DNA from: Nocardioidaceae bacterium | GTDB lineage: Bacteria > Actinomycetota > Actinomycetes > Propionibacteriales > Nocardioidaceae | Assembly: GCA_025966335.1 (NCBI GenBank) | Contig: JAICRS010000037.1 | Coordinates: 1-17,051, forward strand | Length of the DNA stretch: 17,051 bases | Direction of reading: 5' to 3' | Part shown: piece by piece, positions 1-7,737 of the stretch | How positions within the stretch are numbered: position 1 is the first letter of the stretch | Layout of the letters: each line of letters starts with the position of its first letter | Notes under the pieces: generated by a model | The model's input: the letters and a program-made list of their open reading frames with translations, nothing else | Database searches by the model: none | What the model was told of the DNA's origin: nothing | Position numbers and translations under genes: made by a program

Positions 1-153
<153 letters not shown>

Positions 154-164
154 GCCCGCACGGG

Positions 165-1367
165 ATGAGCGACGCAGCGAAGTCCGGCCTGTCCGCGCTG
201 GGCGACGTCCGCGGCAAGCGGGTCCTGGTCCGGTCCGACCTGAATGTGCCGCTCGAGGGCGACATGATCACCGACGACGGCCGGATCCGGGCCAGCGTGC
301 CGACCATCCGGGAGCTCGCCGATGCCGGCGCCCGGGTCGTCGTCACCGCCCACCTCGGCCGGCCCAAGGGTGCACCGGACCCGCAGTTCTCGCTGGCTCC
401 GGTCGCCCGCCGGCTCGGTGAGCTGCTCGGGCGCGACGTCGCGTTCGCCACCGACACCGTGGGCGCCAGCGCGCAGGCCACCGTGGACGCCCTCGAGGAC
501 GGCGAGGTGGCCGTGCTCGAGAACGTCCGGTTCAACGAGGGGGAGACCAGCAAGGACGACGCGGTCCGCGGCGAGTTCGCCGACCGGCTGGCCGCCCTGG
601 CCGACCTGTTCGTCAGCGACGGCTTCGGCGTCGTCCACCGCAAGCAGGCGTCGGTGTACGACGTGGCGCAGCGACTTCCGCACGCGATGGGCAACCTGGT
701 CGCCGCGGAGATCGACGTGCTGCGCCGGCTCACCGAGGACCCGGAGCGGCCCTATGTCGTGGTGCTCGGCGGGTCCAAGGTCTCCGACAAGCTCGGGGTG
801 ATCGACAACCTGCTGGGCAAGGCCGACCGGCTGCTGATCGGCGGCGGGATGGTGTTCACGTTCCTCAAGGCCCAGGGCCACGAGGTCGGCAAGAGCCTGC
901 TCGAGGAGGACCAGCTCGACACCTGCCGGGAGTACCTCCGCCGGGCCGAGCAGACCGGCGTGCAGATCGTGCTGCCCAGCGACATCCGGGTCGCCGAGGA
1001 GTTCGCGGAGACGGCCGAGGCGTCCGTCGTCCCCGCGGACCGGATCCCCGCCGACCGGATCGGGCTGGACATCGGCCCCGACTCGGAGAAGACGTTCGCC
1101 GACGCGCTCGCCGACGCCCGGACGGTCTTCTGGAACGGGCCGATGGGCGTCTTCGAGTTCGAGCAGTTCGCCGGGGGCACCCGAGCCGTCGCCGAGGCGC
1201 TGACCAAGGTCGACGGGCTGTCGGTCGTGGGCGGCGGCGACTCCGCGGCCGCGGTGCGCCAGCTCGGCTTCGACGAGTCGGCGTTCGGGCACATCTCGAC
1301 CGGTGGTGGGGCGAGCCTCGAGTACCTCGAAGGCGCACAGCTACCCGGCATCGACGTACTGTCCTGA
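165..1367 (+). CDS. pgk: Phosphoglycerate kinase
   Basis: This 400-residue protein has the usual bacterial Pgk length. It transfers the acyl phosphate of 1,3-bisphosphoglycerate to ADP. The N-terminal signature RVLVRSDLNVP is at residues 19-29 (Arg, Asp and Asn of the substrate site). The HLGRP loop is at 63-67, a DGFGVVHR segment at 152-159, GGSKVSDK at 202-209 and the nucleotide-site segments WNGPMGVFE (323-331) and GGGDSAAAV (356-364). The C-terminal hinge region HISTGGGASLEYLEG closes the fold. I chose the ATG at 165, 11 nt after the gap stop, because family homology begins about there. The reading frame continues upstream to an ATG at 96, but that part overlaps gap in another frame. There is no clear Shine-Dalgarno sequence, so translation is probably coupled to gap. 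Confidence 0.97.
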   Translation: MSDAAKSGLSALGDVRGKRVLVRSDLNVPLEGDMITDDGRIRASVPTIRELADAGARVVVTAHLGRPKGAPDPQFSLAPVARRLGELLGRDVAFATDTVGASAQATVDALEDGEVAVLENVRFNEGETSKDDAVRGEFADRLAALADLFVSDGFGVVHRKQASVYDVAQRLPHAMGNLVAAEIDVLRRLTEDPERPYVVVLGGSKVSDKLGVIDNLLGKADRLLIGGGMVFTFLKAQGHEVGKSLLEEDQLDTCREYLRRAEQTGVQIVLPSDIRVAEEFAETAEASVVPADRIPADRIGLDIGPDSEKTFADALADARTVFWNGPMGVFEFEQFAGGTRAVAEALTKVDGLSVVGGGDSAAAVRQLGFDESAFGHISTGGGASLEYLEGAQLPGIDVLS

Positions 1368-1411
1368 CCCGCTGGTCCGTTACCCGTTGGTCCGTAACCC
1401 GTTGGTCGAGC
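1367..1411 (+). repeat. Three tandem copies of a 15-nt unit between pgk and tpiA
   Basis: Three consecutive units start at 1367, 1382 and 1397: ACCCGCTGGTCCGTT, ACCCGTTGGTCCGTA and ACCCGTTGGTCGAGC. Units 1 and 2 differ at two positions; the third diverges after its first 11 bases, where it runs into the palindrome at 1403-1423. The array starts on the last base of the pgk stop codon. It is in frame with tpiA, but the strong ribosome site just before ATG 1441 makes translation of the array unlikely. Confidence 0.8.
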
Positions 1412-1423
1412 CTGTCGAGACCA
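1403..1423 (+). repeat. REP-like imperfect palindrome upstream of tpiA
   Basis: The sequence reads TGG-TCGA, a GCCTG loop, then TCGA-GA-CCA. The TCGA arms pair perfectly and the outer TGG/CCA pairs if the two extra bases GA are bulged. From memory, the element GGTCGAGCCTGTCGAGACC recurs in intergenic regions of Nocardioides and related actinobacteria; this cannot be checked within one window, where it occurs once. It may form a small mRNA hairpin between pgk and tpiA. Confidence 0.6.
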
Positions 1424-1430
1424 CGCATCG

Positions 1431-1436
1431 AGGAGA
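1431..1436 (+). promoter_or_regulatory. Ribosome binding site of tpiA
   Basis: AGGAGA lies 4 nt before the ATG at 1441, within GAGGAGAACTG-ATG. It is the clearest Shine-Dalgarno in this part of the window and decides the tpiA start. The in-frame upstream alternative at 1303 would lie inside pgk and translate the repeat. Confidence 0.8.
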
Positions 1437-1440
1437 ACTG

Positions 1441-2235
1441 ATGAAGCACACGCGCGTGCCGCTGATGGCCGGCAACTGGAAGATGAACCTCAACCACCAG
1501 GAAGCGGTGGTCCTGGTCCAGAAGCTGGCGTGGACCCTCTCGGACAAGAAGCACGACTACGAGAAGGTCGAGGTGGTGGTGGTCCCGCCGTTCACCGACC
1601 TCCGCAGCGTGCAGACCCTGGTCCACGGTGACCGGCTCAAGATCAGGTACGGCGCGCAGGACGTGTCCCCGCACGACAACGGCGCGCACACCGGCGACAT
1701 CTCCGCGTCGATGCTGGCCAAGCTCGGCTGCTCCTACGTCGTGGTCGGACACTCCGAGCGGCGCGAGCAGCACGGCGAGACCGACGCGGTGGTCTGCGCC
1801 AAGGCGACCAAGGCGCTGTCCGCCGGGATCACGCCGATCGTCTGCGTCGGCGAAGGGATCGACATCCGCAGGGCGGGCGGTCACGTCGAGCACTGCATCA
1901 GCCAGCTGACCGGCTCGCTCGCCGGGCTGAGCCCCGAGCAGGTCGCCGGCCTGGTGATCGCCTACGAGCCGGTGTGGGCGATCGGCACCGGTGAGGTGGC
2001 CACGCCCGACGACGCGCAGGAGGTGTGCGAGGCGGTGCGGTCCTGCGTCGCGGACAGCTTCTCCGAGGAAGCTGCGGCTGCGGTCCGGGTCCTCTACGGC
2101 GGATCGGTGAAGGCCGCCAACGTGGGTGGCATCATGGAGAAGCCGGACGTCGACGGTTGCCTGGTCGGCGGAGCCAGCCTGCAGGCCGACGAGTTCGGCG
2201 GCATCTGCCGGTTTTACGACATGCCTGTCATCTGA
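1441..2235 (+). CDS. tpiA: Triosephosphate isomerase
   Basis: This 264-residue cytosolic TIM-barrel enzyme interconverts dihydroxyacetone phosphate and glyceraldehyde-3-phosphate. The N-terminal AGNWKMN at residues 10-16 holds the substrate Asn12 and Lys14. VVGHSERR at 101-108 holds the electrophile His104 and the family Glu106. AYEPVWAIGTG at 174-184 holds the catalytic base Glu176 and begins the flexible loop. YGGSV at 219-223 and GGASL at 243-247 form the phosphate-binding end. Length and motifs are complete. The gene is 73 nt downstream of pgk, separated by the repeat array, and is followed closely by secG. Its product links the GAP released by transketolase and transaldolase, encoded nearby, to glycolysis and gluconeogenesis. 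Confidence 0.97.
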   Translation: MKHTRVPLMAGNWKMNLNHQEAVVLVQKLAWTLSDKKHDYEKVEVVVVPPFTDLRSVQTLVHGDRLKIRYGAQDVSPHDNGAHTGDISASMLAKLGCSYVVVGHSERREQHGETDAVVCAKATKALSAGITPIVCVGEGIDIRRAGGHVEHCISQLTGSLAGLSPEQVAGLVIAYEPVWAIGTGEVATPDDAQEVCEAVRSCVADSFSEEAAAAVRVLYGGSVKAANVGGIMEKPDVDGCLVGGASLQADEFGGICRFYDMPVI

Positions 2236-2251
2236 GTCCCCGATCGTGAGT

Positions 2252-2257
2252 TAGGCT
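2252..2257 (+). promoter_or_regulatory. Candidate -10 element for a leaderless secG transcript
   Basis: TAGGCT fits the actinobacterial -10 pattern TANNNT and ends 8 nt before the GTG at 2266. No Shine-Dalgarno precedes that GTG. The spacing fits transcription starting on, or within a base or two of, the start codon. No convincing -35 hexamer was found. This is inference from position alone. Confidence 0.4.
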
Positions 2258-2265
2258 TTCCCACC

Positions 2266-2502
2266 GTGGTTACCATCTTTACTGTGCTGCTCATGCTTTC
2301 GAGCCTGCTGATGATCGTGCTGGTCCTGATGCACAAGGGCCGCGGCGGCGGGCTCTCCGACATGTTCGGAGGCGGCGTCTCGAGCGGTCTCGGTGGATCC
2401 TCGGTCGCCGAGCGCAACCTCGACCGGATCACGGTCGGCACAGGCGTCATCTGGTTCGCATGCATCATCGCCCTGGGCCTGCTGCTGAAGAGCGGCAGCT
2501 GA
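2266..2502 (+). CDS. secG: Protein-export membrane protein SecG
   Basis: This 78-residue SecG is the small auxiliary subunit of the SecYEG translocon that helps SecA-driven preprotein export. It has two hydrophobic membrane segments, roughly residues 2-22 (VTIFTVLLMLSSLLMIVLVL) and 58-74 (GVIWFACIIALGLLL). They are joined by the glycine-rich loop HKGRGGGLSDMFGGG at 24-38, which is the SecG hallmark. The start is GTG, preceded by a possible -10 element rather than a ribosome site. Placement between tpiA and rbpA is conserved in actinobacteria and implies no direct metabolic role. The gene is 30 nt after tpiA and 24 nt before rbpA. Confidence 0.95.
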   Translation: MVTIFTVLLMLSSLLMIVLVLMHKGRGGGLSDMFGGGVSSGLGGSSVAERNLDRITVGTGVIWFACIIALGLLLKSGS

Positions 2503-2526
2503 CCGAACTGACGAGGAGTACGTAGC

Positions 2527-2886
2527 GTGGCTGGTGGAGGAAGCGCCATACGAGGCAGCCGTGTCGGTGCCGGGCCGATGGGCGAGGCGGAGCGCGGTGA
2601 CGCTGCTCCGCGCCAGCGCGTGGTCTACTTCTGTGCCCATGAGCACGAGTCGGTGATCACCTTCGCCGTCGAGGCGCAGATCCCCGAGTCCTGGGACTGC
2701 CCGCGGTGCGGCCTGCCGGCCAGCCTGGACTCCGACAACCCGCCGCCGCCGCCGAAGATCGAGCCCTACAAGACCCATCTGGCCTACGTGAAGGAACGGC
2801 GCTCCGACCAGGAGGCCGCCGACATCCTCGACGAGGCGATCCAGACCCTGCGCGACAAGCGCAAACGCGGCGAGATCATCTTCTGA
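2527..2886 (+). CDS. rbpA: RNA polymerase-binding protein RbpA
   Basis: This 119-residue protein is typical of RbpA, an actinobacteria-specific factor that binds the principal sigma factor and the RNA polymerase core, stabilises the open complex and modulates rifampicin response. The N-terminal tail MAGGGSAIRGSRVGAGPMGE is near invariant in the family. The central zinc-ribbon core carries Cys36 (with His38 and His40 nearby) and the pair Cys58/Cys61 (CPRCG). The C-terminal basic linker and helix, residues about 76-115 (KTHLAYVKERRSD...LRDKRKRGE), corresponds to the sigma-interacting domain. The start is GTG at 2527, with GAGGAG at 2513-2518 eight nt upstream. Its last 11 nt overlap the 3' end of convergent pgl. 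Confidence 0.97.
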   Translation: MAGGGSAIRGSRVGAGPMGEAERGDAAPRQRVVYFCAHEHESVITFAVEAQIPESWDCPRCGLPASLDSDNPPPPPKIEPYKTHLAYVKERRSDQEAADILDEAIQTLRDKRKRGEIIF

Positions 2887-3643
2887 CCCAGCCGGCCGGG
2901 AGCCGTGACGCGGCGGCCTCGTCCAGGAACCACACGGTCCGCTCGACCCCCTCGGGACCGGCCGCGGGCACCGCGTCCAGGTCACTCCCCGTCACAGCGT
3001 CGTGGACCGCTTGCGCCTTCTCGTCGCCTGCGGCCACCCACCACACCTCGCTCGCCCGGCGCAGCGGAGCCATGGTCAACGTGACCCGGGTCGGTGGCGG
3101 TTTCGGGGAGTCCCGGACCGCGACGACCGCCCGCTCGTCGTACATCTCCCGGCGCCCGGGGAACAGTGACGCACAGTGCCCGTCCGGGCCGATTCCCAGC
3201 ATCAGTACGTCGAAGCGGGGCGTCGCGTCCTCGTCGGAAGCCGATGCCGCGCGGAGCCGGTCGGCGTAGCCGGCGGCGGCCGCGTCCACGTCGTCGGCGT
3301 ACTCGCCGTCGGACGGCGCGATCTCATGCACCCGAGCCGGATCCACCGGGAGCCGGTCCAGCATGGCCGCGCGGGCCTGGCCCACGTTGCGGTCCGGGCT
3401 GTCGGCCGGCACGAACCGTTCGTCGCCGAACCAGAAGTCCACCCGGCCCCAGTCCACGGAGTCGCGATCGGTGGCCCGCGCGACGGCCTCGTGGATCTTC
3501 ACCGCGATGCTGCCGCCGGTCAGCACGACCGAGGGCACTCGCCCGCGGCGCTGCAGGTCGGCCAGCCGCTCCACCAGCCGGGCGGCGACCGCGTCGGCGA
3601 GCTCGTCGGGGCCGGGATGGGTGCTGATCTCGGGCTCGGTCAC
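2876..3643 (-). CDS. pgl: 6-phosphogluconolactonase
   Basis: This 255-residue enzyme of the Pgl/DevB family hydrolyses 6-phosphogluconolactone, the product of Zwf, to 6-phosphogluconate in the cytosol. Family motifs are LTGGS (41-45), FWFGDERFVP (70-79), LGIGPDGHCASLFPG (149-163, with the conserved Asp-Gly-His) and DSPKPPPTRVTL (178-189). Translation starts at GTG, one base after the opcA stop (TGA-c-GTG), and GGAAGGA in the end of opcA acts as ribosome site. It is the last gene of the tkt-tal-pgi-zwf-opcA-pgl operon. Its TGA lies inside the end of convergent rbpA, so no free 3' space remains for a terminator. In some actinobacteria the gene is called devB. Confidence 0.96.
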   Translation of the reverse strand: MTEPEISTHPGPDELADAVAARLVERLADLQRRGRVPSVVLTGGSIAVKIHEAVARATDRDSVDWGRVDFWFGDERFVPADSPDRNVGQARAAMLDRLPVDPARVHEIAPSDGEYADDVDAAAAGYADRLRAASASDEDATPRFDVLMLGIGPDGHCASLFPGRREMYDERAVVAVRDSPKPPPTRVTLTMAPLRRASEVWWVAAGDEKAQAVHDAVTGSDLDAVPAAGPEGVERTVWFLDEAAASRLPAGWVRR

Positions 3644-3644
3644 G

Positions 3645-4589
3645 TCAGGATCCTTCCGCCGTCGGGTTCGCGTGGTGCATCCTGACCATCTTCTTCACGG
3701 TCGCGGCGTAGATGTCGTCCGGGTCCAGTCGGCGCAGCTCCTCGGCGAGCAGCTCCGGCATCTCTCGGAGTTTGAGGGCGACCGGACGGTCGGGCTGACC
3801 GGTCGCGGACAGCGTGGCGAGCTTCCCGTCGTAGCGGACCAGGCTGATCCGGCCCTCTTTGGTCTCCATGACCACGTCGGTGATCCCGGGGCCGTCGGAG
3901 CTCTTCCGGGTGACCTCGATCTTCAGCCGGTCGGCCAGCCAGGCCGAGAGCAGGTCCGCGCTGGGGCTGATCCGTTCGGCGGTCACCGAGGCGGACAGCA
4001 CCTTGGCCGGGTTCTGGTCCAACGCGGCGGCGAGCAGCGCCCGCCAGCCGGTGATCCGGGTCCAGGCCAGGTCGGTGTTGCCGGGGGCGTAGTTCCGGCA
4101 CTGGGTGAACATCGCCTTGGACTTGCTGCGGGGGACCGCGGCCGCGTCGGTGATCCGGCGCTTGGCGAGCTTGCCGAGCGGGTCGTCCGCGGGGTCGGCG
4201 GGTGCCCTGGTCGGCCACCAGACGACGACGGGGGAGTCGGGGAGCAGCAATGGCAGCACGACGGACTCGGGGTGCTTGGTGACCTCGCCGCTCAGCCGGA
4301 TCAGCGCCGTCTCGCCGGTCCATCCGGAGCCGATCCCGACCTGGGCGTCGACCTGGGCGGGACCGCGCGGGTTGCCGAGGATCAGGCCGAGCACCCGGGC
4401 CGGGTGCTCGCGCGAGGCGGCGCGCGCGGTGTCCATCGCGTCCTCGGCGTCCTCCTCGTCGACGACGAAGACCAGCGTCATCACCATCCCCATCGCGGGG
4501 CTGCCGGCCCGGCGCCGGGCCCGCAGGAACTCCGCGGCGATCGCGCTGGAGCTCGTGTCGGTGAGCTCCATCATCCCCGGTTGGGTCAT
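3645..4589 (-). CDS. opcA: Glucose-6-phosphate dehydrogenase assembly protein OpcA
   Basis: This 314-residue OpcA family protein assembles or activates glucose-6-phosphate dehydrogenase and is known from cyanobacteria and actinobacteria. Recognisable segments are the N-terminal TSSSAIAAEFLRARR, the central VVVWWPTRAPADPADDPLG (about 125-143), the RNYAPGNTDLAWTRITGWR segment and the C-terminal LLAEELRRLDPDDIYAATV. No enzyme signature or membrane segment is visible. The ATG overlaps the zwf TGA as ATGA (4586-4589), which supports this start over the nearby in-frame ATGs and indicates translational coupling with its partner. The function is taken from family knowledge; the sequence itself shows only similarity and context. 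Confidence 0.93.
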   Translation of the reverse strand: MTQPGMMELTDTSSSAIAAEFLRARRRAGSPAMGMVMTLVFVVDEEDAEDAMDTARAASREHPARVLGLILGNPRGPAQVDAQVGIGSGWTGETALIRLSGEVTKHPESVVLPLLLPDSPVVVWWPTRAPADPADDPLGKLAKRRITDAAAVPRSKSKAMFTQCRNYAPGNTDLAWTRITGWRALLAAALDQNPAKVLSASVTAERISPSADLLSAWLADRLKIEVTRKSSDGPGITDVVMETKEGRISLVRYDGKLATLSATGQPDRPVALKLREMPELLAEELRRLDPDDIYAATVKKMVRMHHANPTAEGS

Positions 4590-6118
4590 GGCCGCCTCCA
4601 GACGCGTCCGTCGCGGGCCAGCATCTTGACGGCCGACTCCGGTCCCCAGGTCCCCGAGGGGTAGGTGTCCGGCCTGCCGTGGCGAGCCCAGTACTCCACG
4701 ATCGGGTCGAGGATCTTCCAGGAGAGCTCGACCTCCTCGTGGCGCGGGAACAGCGGCGGCTCACCGAGCAGGACGTCGAGGATCAACCGCTCGTAGGCCT
4801 CCGGGCTGGACTCGGTGAACGAGCCGCCGTAGGCGAAGTCCATGCTGACGTCGCGGATCTCCATGGTCGGGCCGGGCACCTTGGAGCCGAACCGGATCGT
4901 GATCCCCTCGTCGGGCTGGACCCGGATCACCAGCGCGTTCTCCGTGAGCTCCTCGACGGCCGTGTCGCTGAAGGGGAGGTGCGGCGCCCGCTTGAACACC
5001 ACCGCGACCTCGGTGACGCGCCGTCCGAGGCGTTTGCCGGCCCGGATGTAGAACGGCACGTTCGCCCAGCGGCGGGACTCGATGTTGAGCTTGATCGCCG
5101 CGAACGTCTCGGTCGCCGAGTCGTCGGGAATGTCCTCCTCCTGCGTGTAGCCGGGCACCTTCACGCCGCCGGCCCAGCCCTCGGTGTACTGGCCTCGCGC
5201 GGTGCTCAGGTCCAGCCGTCGGGGGAGTACGACGGACTCCAGCACCTTCTGCTTCTCGATCCGCAGATGCTTCGCGTCGAAGGAGGTGGGCTCCTCCATC
5301 GCGATCAGGGCCATCAGCTGCAGCAGGTGGTTCTGGATCACGTCGCGGGCCGCGCCGATCGCGTCGTAGTAGCCGGCGCGACCGCCGATGCCGATGTCCT
5401 CGGCCATCGTGATCTGGACGTGGTCGACGTAGTTCGAGTTCCAGATCGGCTCGAACATCGCGTTGGCGAACCGCATCGCCAGGATGTTCTGGACGGTCTC
5501 CTTGCCCAGGTAGTGGTCGATCCGGAACACCGACTCGGGCGGGAACACCTCGGAGATGATCGCGTTCAGCTCGCGGGCGGTCTCGAGGTTGCTGCCGAAG
5601 GGCTTCTCGACGACGACCCGCCGCCAGGAGTCCTCACCGGGACTGGCCAGGCCGTGTTCCTTGAGCTGTCCGATCACGTCGGCGAAGAAGCGCGGCGGGA
5701 TGGACAGGTAGAACGCGTGGTTGCCGCCGGTGCCGCGCACCTTGTCGAGGTCCAGGATGGTCTGCCGGAGCGCGTCGAAGGCGACGTCGTCGCTGAAGTC
5801 GCCGGGCACGAACCGGAAGCCTTCGGAGAGCTGCTGCCAGACCTCCTCCCGGAATGCGGTGCGCGAGTGCTCCTTCACGGAGTCGTGCACGATCTGTGCG
5901 AAGTCCTGGTCTGCCCAGTCGCGGCGGGCGAACCCGACCAGGGAGAAGCCGGGCGGGAGCAGGCCGCGGTTGGCCAGGTCGTAGATGGCCGGCATCAGCT
6001 TCTTGCGGGACAGGTCTCCGGTGACGCCGAAGATCACCAGCCCGCAGGGGCCGGCGATCTGGGGGAGTCGCCGGTCCTGGGGGTCGCGTAGCGGGTTGTC
6101 GAACGTGGTCCCGGTCAC
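4586..6118 (-). CDS. zwf: Glucose-6-phosphate 1-dehydrogenase
   Basis: This 510-residue enzyme oxidises glucose-6-phosphate to 6-phosphogluconolactone with NADP, the entry to the oxidative pentose-phosphate pathway. The Rossmann nucleotide site GVTGDLSRKK is at residues 31-40, EKPFG at 171-175 and the active-site signature RIDHYLGKE at 199-207, with its His and Lys. Length is normal for a bacterial Zwf. The frame stays open far upstream into pgi, but homology begins at VTGTTFDNPLRDPQDRRLP. The GTG at 6116-6118 overlaps the pgi TGA as GTGA, so I place the start there. Downstream opcA overlaps by ATGA. The product is the probable target of OpcA. Confidence 0.97.
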   Translation of the reverse strand: MTGTTFDNPLRDPQDRRLPQIAGPCGLVIFGVTGDLSRKKLMPAIYDLANRGLLPPGFSLVGFARRDWADQDFAQIVHDSVKEHSRTAFREEVWQQLSEGFRFVPGDFSDDVAFDALRQTILDLDKVRGTGGNHAFYLSIPPRFFADVIGQLKEHGLASPGEDSWRRVVVEKPFGSNLETARELNAIISEVFPPESVFRIDHYLGKETVQNILAMRFANAMFEPIWNSNYVDHVQITMAEDIGIGGRAGYYDAIGAARDVIQNHLLQLMALIAMEEPTSFDAKHLRIEKQKVLESVVLPRRLDLSTARGQYTEGWAGGVKVPGYTQEEDIPDDSATETFAAIKLNIESRRWANVPFYIRAGKRLGRRVTEVAVVFKRAPHLPFSDTAVEELTENALVIRVQPDEGITIRFGSKVPGPTMEIRDVSMDFAYGGSFTESSPEAYERLILDVLLGEPPLFPRHEEVELSWKILDPIVEYWARHGRPDTYPSGTWGPESAVKMLARDGRVWRRP

Positions 6119-7737
6119 CCGAGCGCCTCCAGCACCTGCGGGAGGCCGGCCTCGACGTCGGTGAGGTGCAGCCGCAGCACCGGGCGTCCGTGGTCGGCGA
6201 GGACCCGGGCGTCGCCGGCGGCCTGGGCAGCGACCAGTGTCCCGAAGCTGAACTCGCGGCCCGGGACGGCGACGTCGTCGACCGGTTCGCCGGTGATCTG
6301 GATGTAGACGCCGACCGGCGGCCCGCCCTTGTGGAACTGGCCGGTGGAGTGCAGGAACCGAGGTCCCCAGCCGAACGTCACCGGGCGTTTCGTGCGGACG
6401 GCGAGGCGTCGACGGACATCCTCGAGGTCGGTCGGCCGGGTCCGGTCCAGGTAGGCCATCACCGCGACGTACCCGGTCTTGTCGTCGAGCTCCGCGAGGA
6501 CCCGGTCGACGGCCTCGCCGACCGTGTTCGCGTCGTCGAGCCAGGAGCCGCCGAGGGCCCGGACCTCGACCGCCCCGTCGACGAGGTCGGCGGCGGCCCT
6601 CTTGGGAGGGCCCTCCAGCATCTGCCGGGCGGCCTTCTTCGCGCTCTCCACGTCCGGCTGGTCGAACGGGTTGATCCCGAGGATCTGCCCGGCCACGGCG
6701 GTGGCCACCTCCCACAGCAGCAGCTGCGCTCCGAGCGCACCGGTGACGGACACGTCCGACCCGCCGCTCTCCGGAAGGCGGTCCTCGTCATCGGTGTCGT
6801 CGGTGAGCCGGACGATCGTCACGTCGTGCGGCGGCAGCGCGACCTCGGGGGCGGCGGTGTCCGTGACCACGACCGGCAGCAGGCCGGTGCCGGCCTTGCC
6901 GGTGCTCTCGGCGATCAGCTGCTCCGCCCAGTCCGCGAAGCCGACCAGCCCGGAGCCCTCGTCGACGATCACCAGCTTGTCCCGCAGCGGCTGGGTGCCG
7001 GCGATCGCGGCGCCGAGCCGGAGACCCGGGTTGCCCTCGTCGTCCTCGGCGAGCAGGTCCGCGACGGCGTCGGCATCCTCGAGCAGCGCCGCGATGTCCG
7101 CGCCGGCCAGGCCGCTGGGGACCAGCCCGAACGCCGTCAGTGCGGAGTAGCGACCGCCCACCTGCGGGTCGGCGTTGACCACCCGGAAGCCCGCTTCCCG
7201 GGACTGCTCGTCGAGCGGGCTGCCCGGATCGGTGACGATCACCATCCGGCGGGACGGGTCGATGCCGGCGTCCTCGAACGCCCGGACGTAGGCGCGGCGC
7301 TGTGAGTCGGTCTCCACCGTGGAGCCGGACTTGCTCGACACGACCACCACGGTGCGTTCCAGCCGGTCACCGAGAGCGGCCCGGACCTGGTCCGGGTCGG
7401 AGGAGTCCAGGACGGTCAGCTCGACGCCGCCGGTCGCGCAGATCACCTCCGGCGCCAGGGACGACCCGCCCATGCCGCAGAGCACGACGTGGTCCACCCC
7501 CTCGTCGTTCAGCTCGCTGCGGAGTGCGGCGATCTCGCCGAGCAGCGGACGTGAGGTCCGGTGCAGGTCGACCCAGGCGAGCCGGATGGAAGCCTCCGGC
7601 TCCGCCTCGGCGCCCCACAGGGTGGCGTCCCGGGCGAACAGGCGGCTGGCGAACTGGCCCTCGACGAGACCCGGCACGGCACTGCTGATCGCGTCGGCCG
7701 CCGCGCCTGTGGCAACGACCTCGAGGGCCGCCGTCAC
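6115..7737 (-). CDS. pgi: Glucose-6-phosphate isomerase (actinobacterial operon type)
   Basis: This 540-residue isomerase with two SIS-type sugar-phosphate domains interconverts glucose-6-phosphate and fructose-6-phosphate. Visible motifs are GMGGSSLAPE (88-97), SSKSGSTVET (134-143, phosphate binding), GGRYSALTAFGL (194-205), ESTGKAG (277-283), NPFDQPDVESAK (356-367) and FLHSTGQFHKGGP (461-473). These parallel the classic Pgi Ser/Thr loop, the VGGRFS signature, the ESxGK segment and the NxFDQxGVE segment, but the overall sequence differs from E. coli-type Pgi. It overlaps tal upstream and zwf downstream by 4 nt (GTGA in both cases), directly ahead of the enzyme that shares its substrate. The start is GTG. 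A bifunctional transaldolase/isomerase fusion exists elsewhere, but here the two are separate overlapping frames. Confidence 0.92.
   Translation of the reverse strand: MTAALEVVATGAAADAISSAVPGLVEGQFASRLFARDATLWGAEAEPEASIRLAWVDLHRTSRPLLGEIAALRSELNDEGVDHVVLCGMGGSSLAPEVICATGGVELTVLDSSDPDQVRAALGDRLERTVVVVSSKSGSTVETDSQRRAYVRAFEDAGIDPSRRMVIVTDPGSPLDEQSREAGFRVVNADPQVGGRYSALTAFGLVPSGLAGADIAALLEDADAVADLLAEDDEGNPGLRLGAAIAGTQPLRDKLVIVDEGSGLVGFADWAEQLIAESTGKAGTGLLPVVVTDTAAPEVALPPHDVTIVRLTDDTDDEDRLPESGGSDVSVTGALGAQLLLWEVATAVAGQILGINPFDQPDVESAKKAARQMLEGPPKRAAADLVDGAVEVRALGGSWLDDANTVGEAVDRVLAELDDKTGYVAVMAYLDRTRPTDLEDVRRRLAVRTKRPVTFGWGPRFLHSTGQFHKGGPPVGVYIQITGEPVDDVAVPGREFSFGTLVAAQAAGDARVLADHGRPVLRLHLTDVEAGLPQVLEALG

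Noticed and set aside
1367..1411. Tandem repeats as a CRISPR remnant
   Set aside because: Units are 15 nt and contiguous with no spacers; there are no cas genes in the window.
3363..4664. Plus-strand open frame over pgl and opcA (433 codons)
   Set aside because: Spans two well-supported genes on the other strand and has no recognisable domain.
4679..6091. Long plus-strand open frame (470 codons) over zwf
   Set aside because: Antisense shadow of zwf created by third-position GC; no family signature, no ribosome site.
6119..6715. Upstream extension of zwf into pgi that would make a 709-residue fusion
   Set aside because: The added part is an out-of-frame reading of pgi, rich in Arg/Gly/Pro; the GTGA junction gives a normal-length Zwf.
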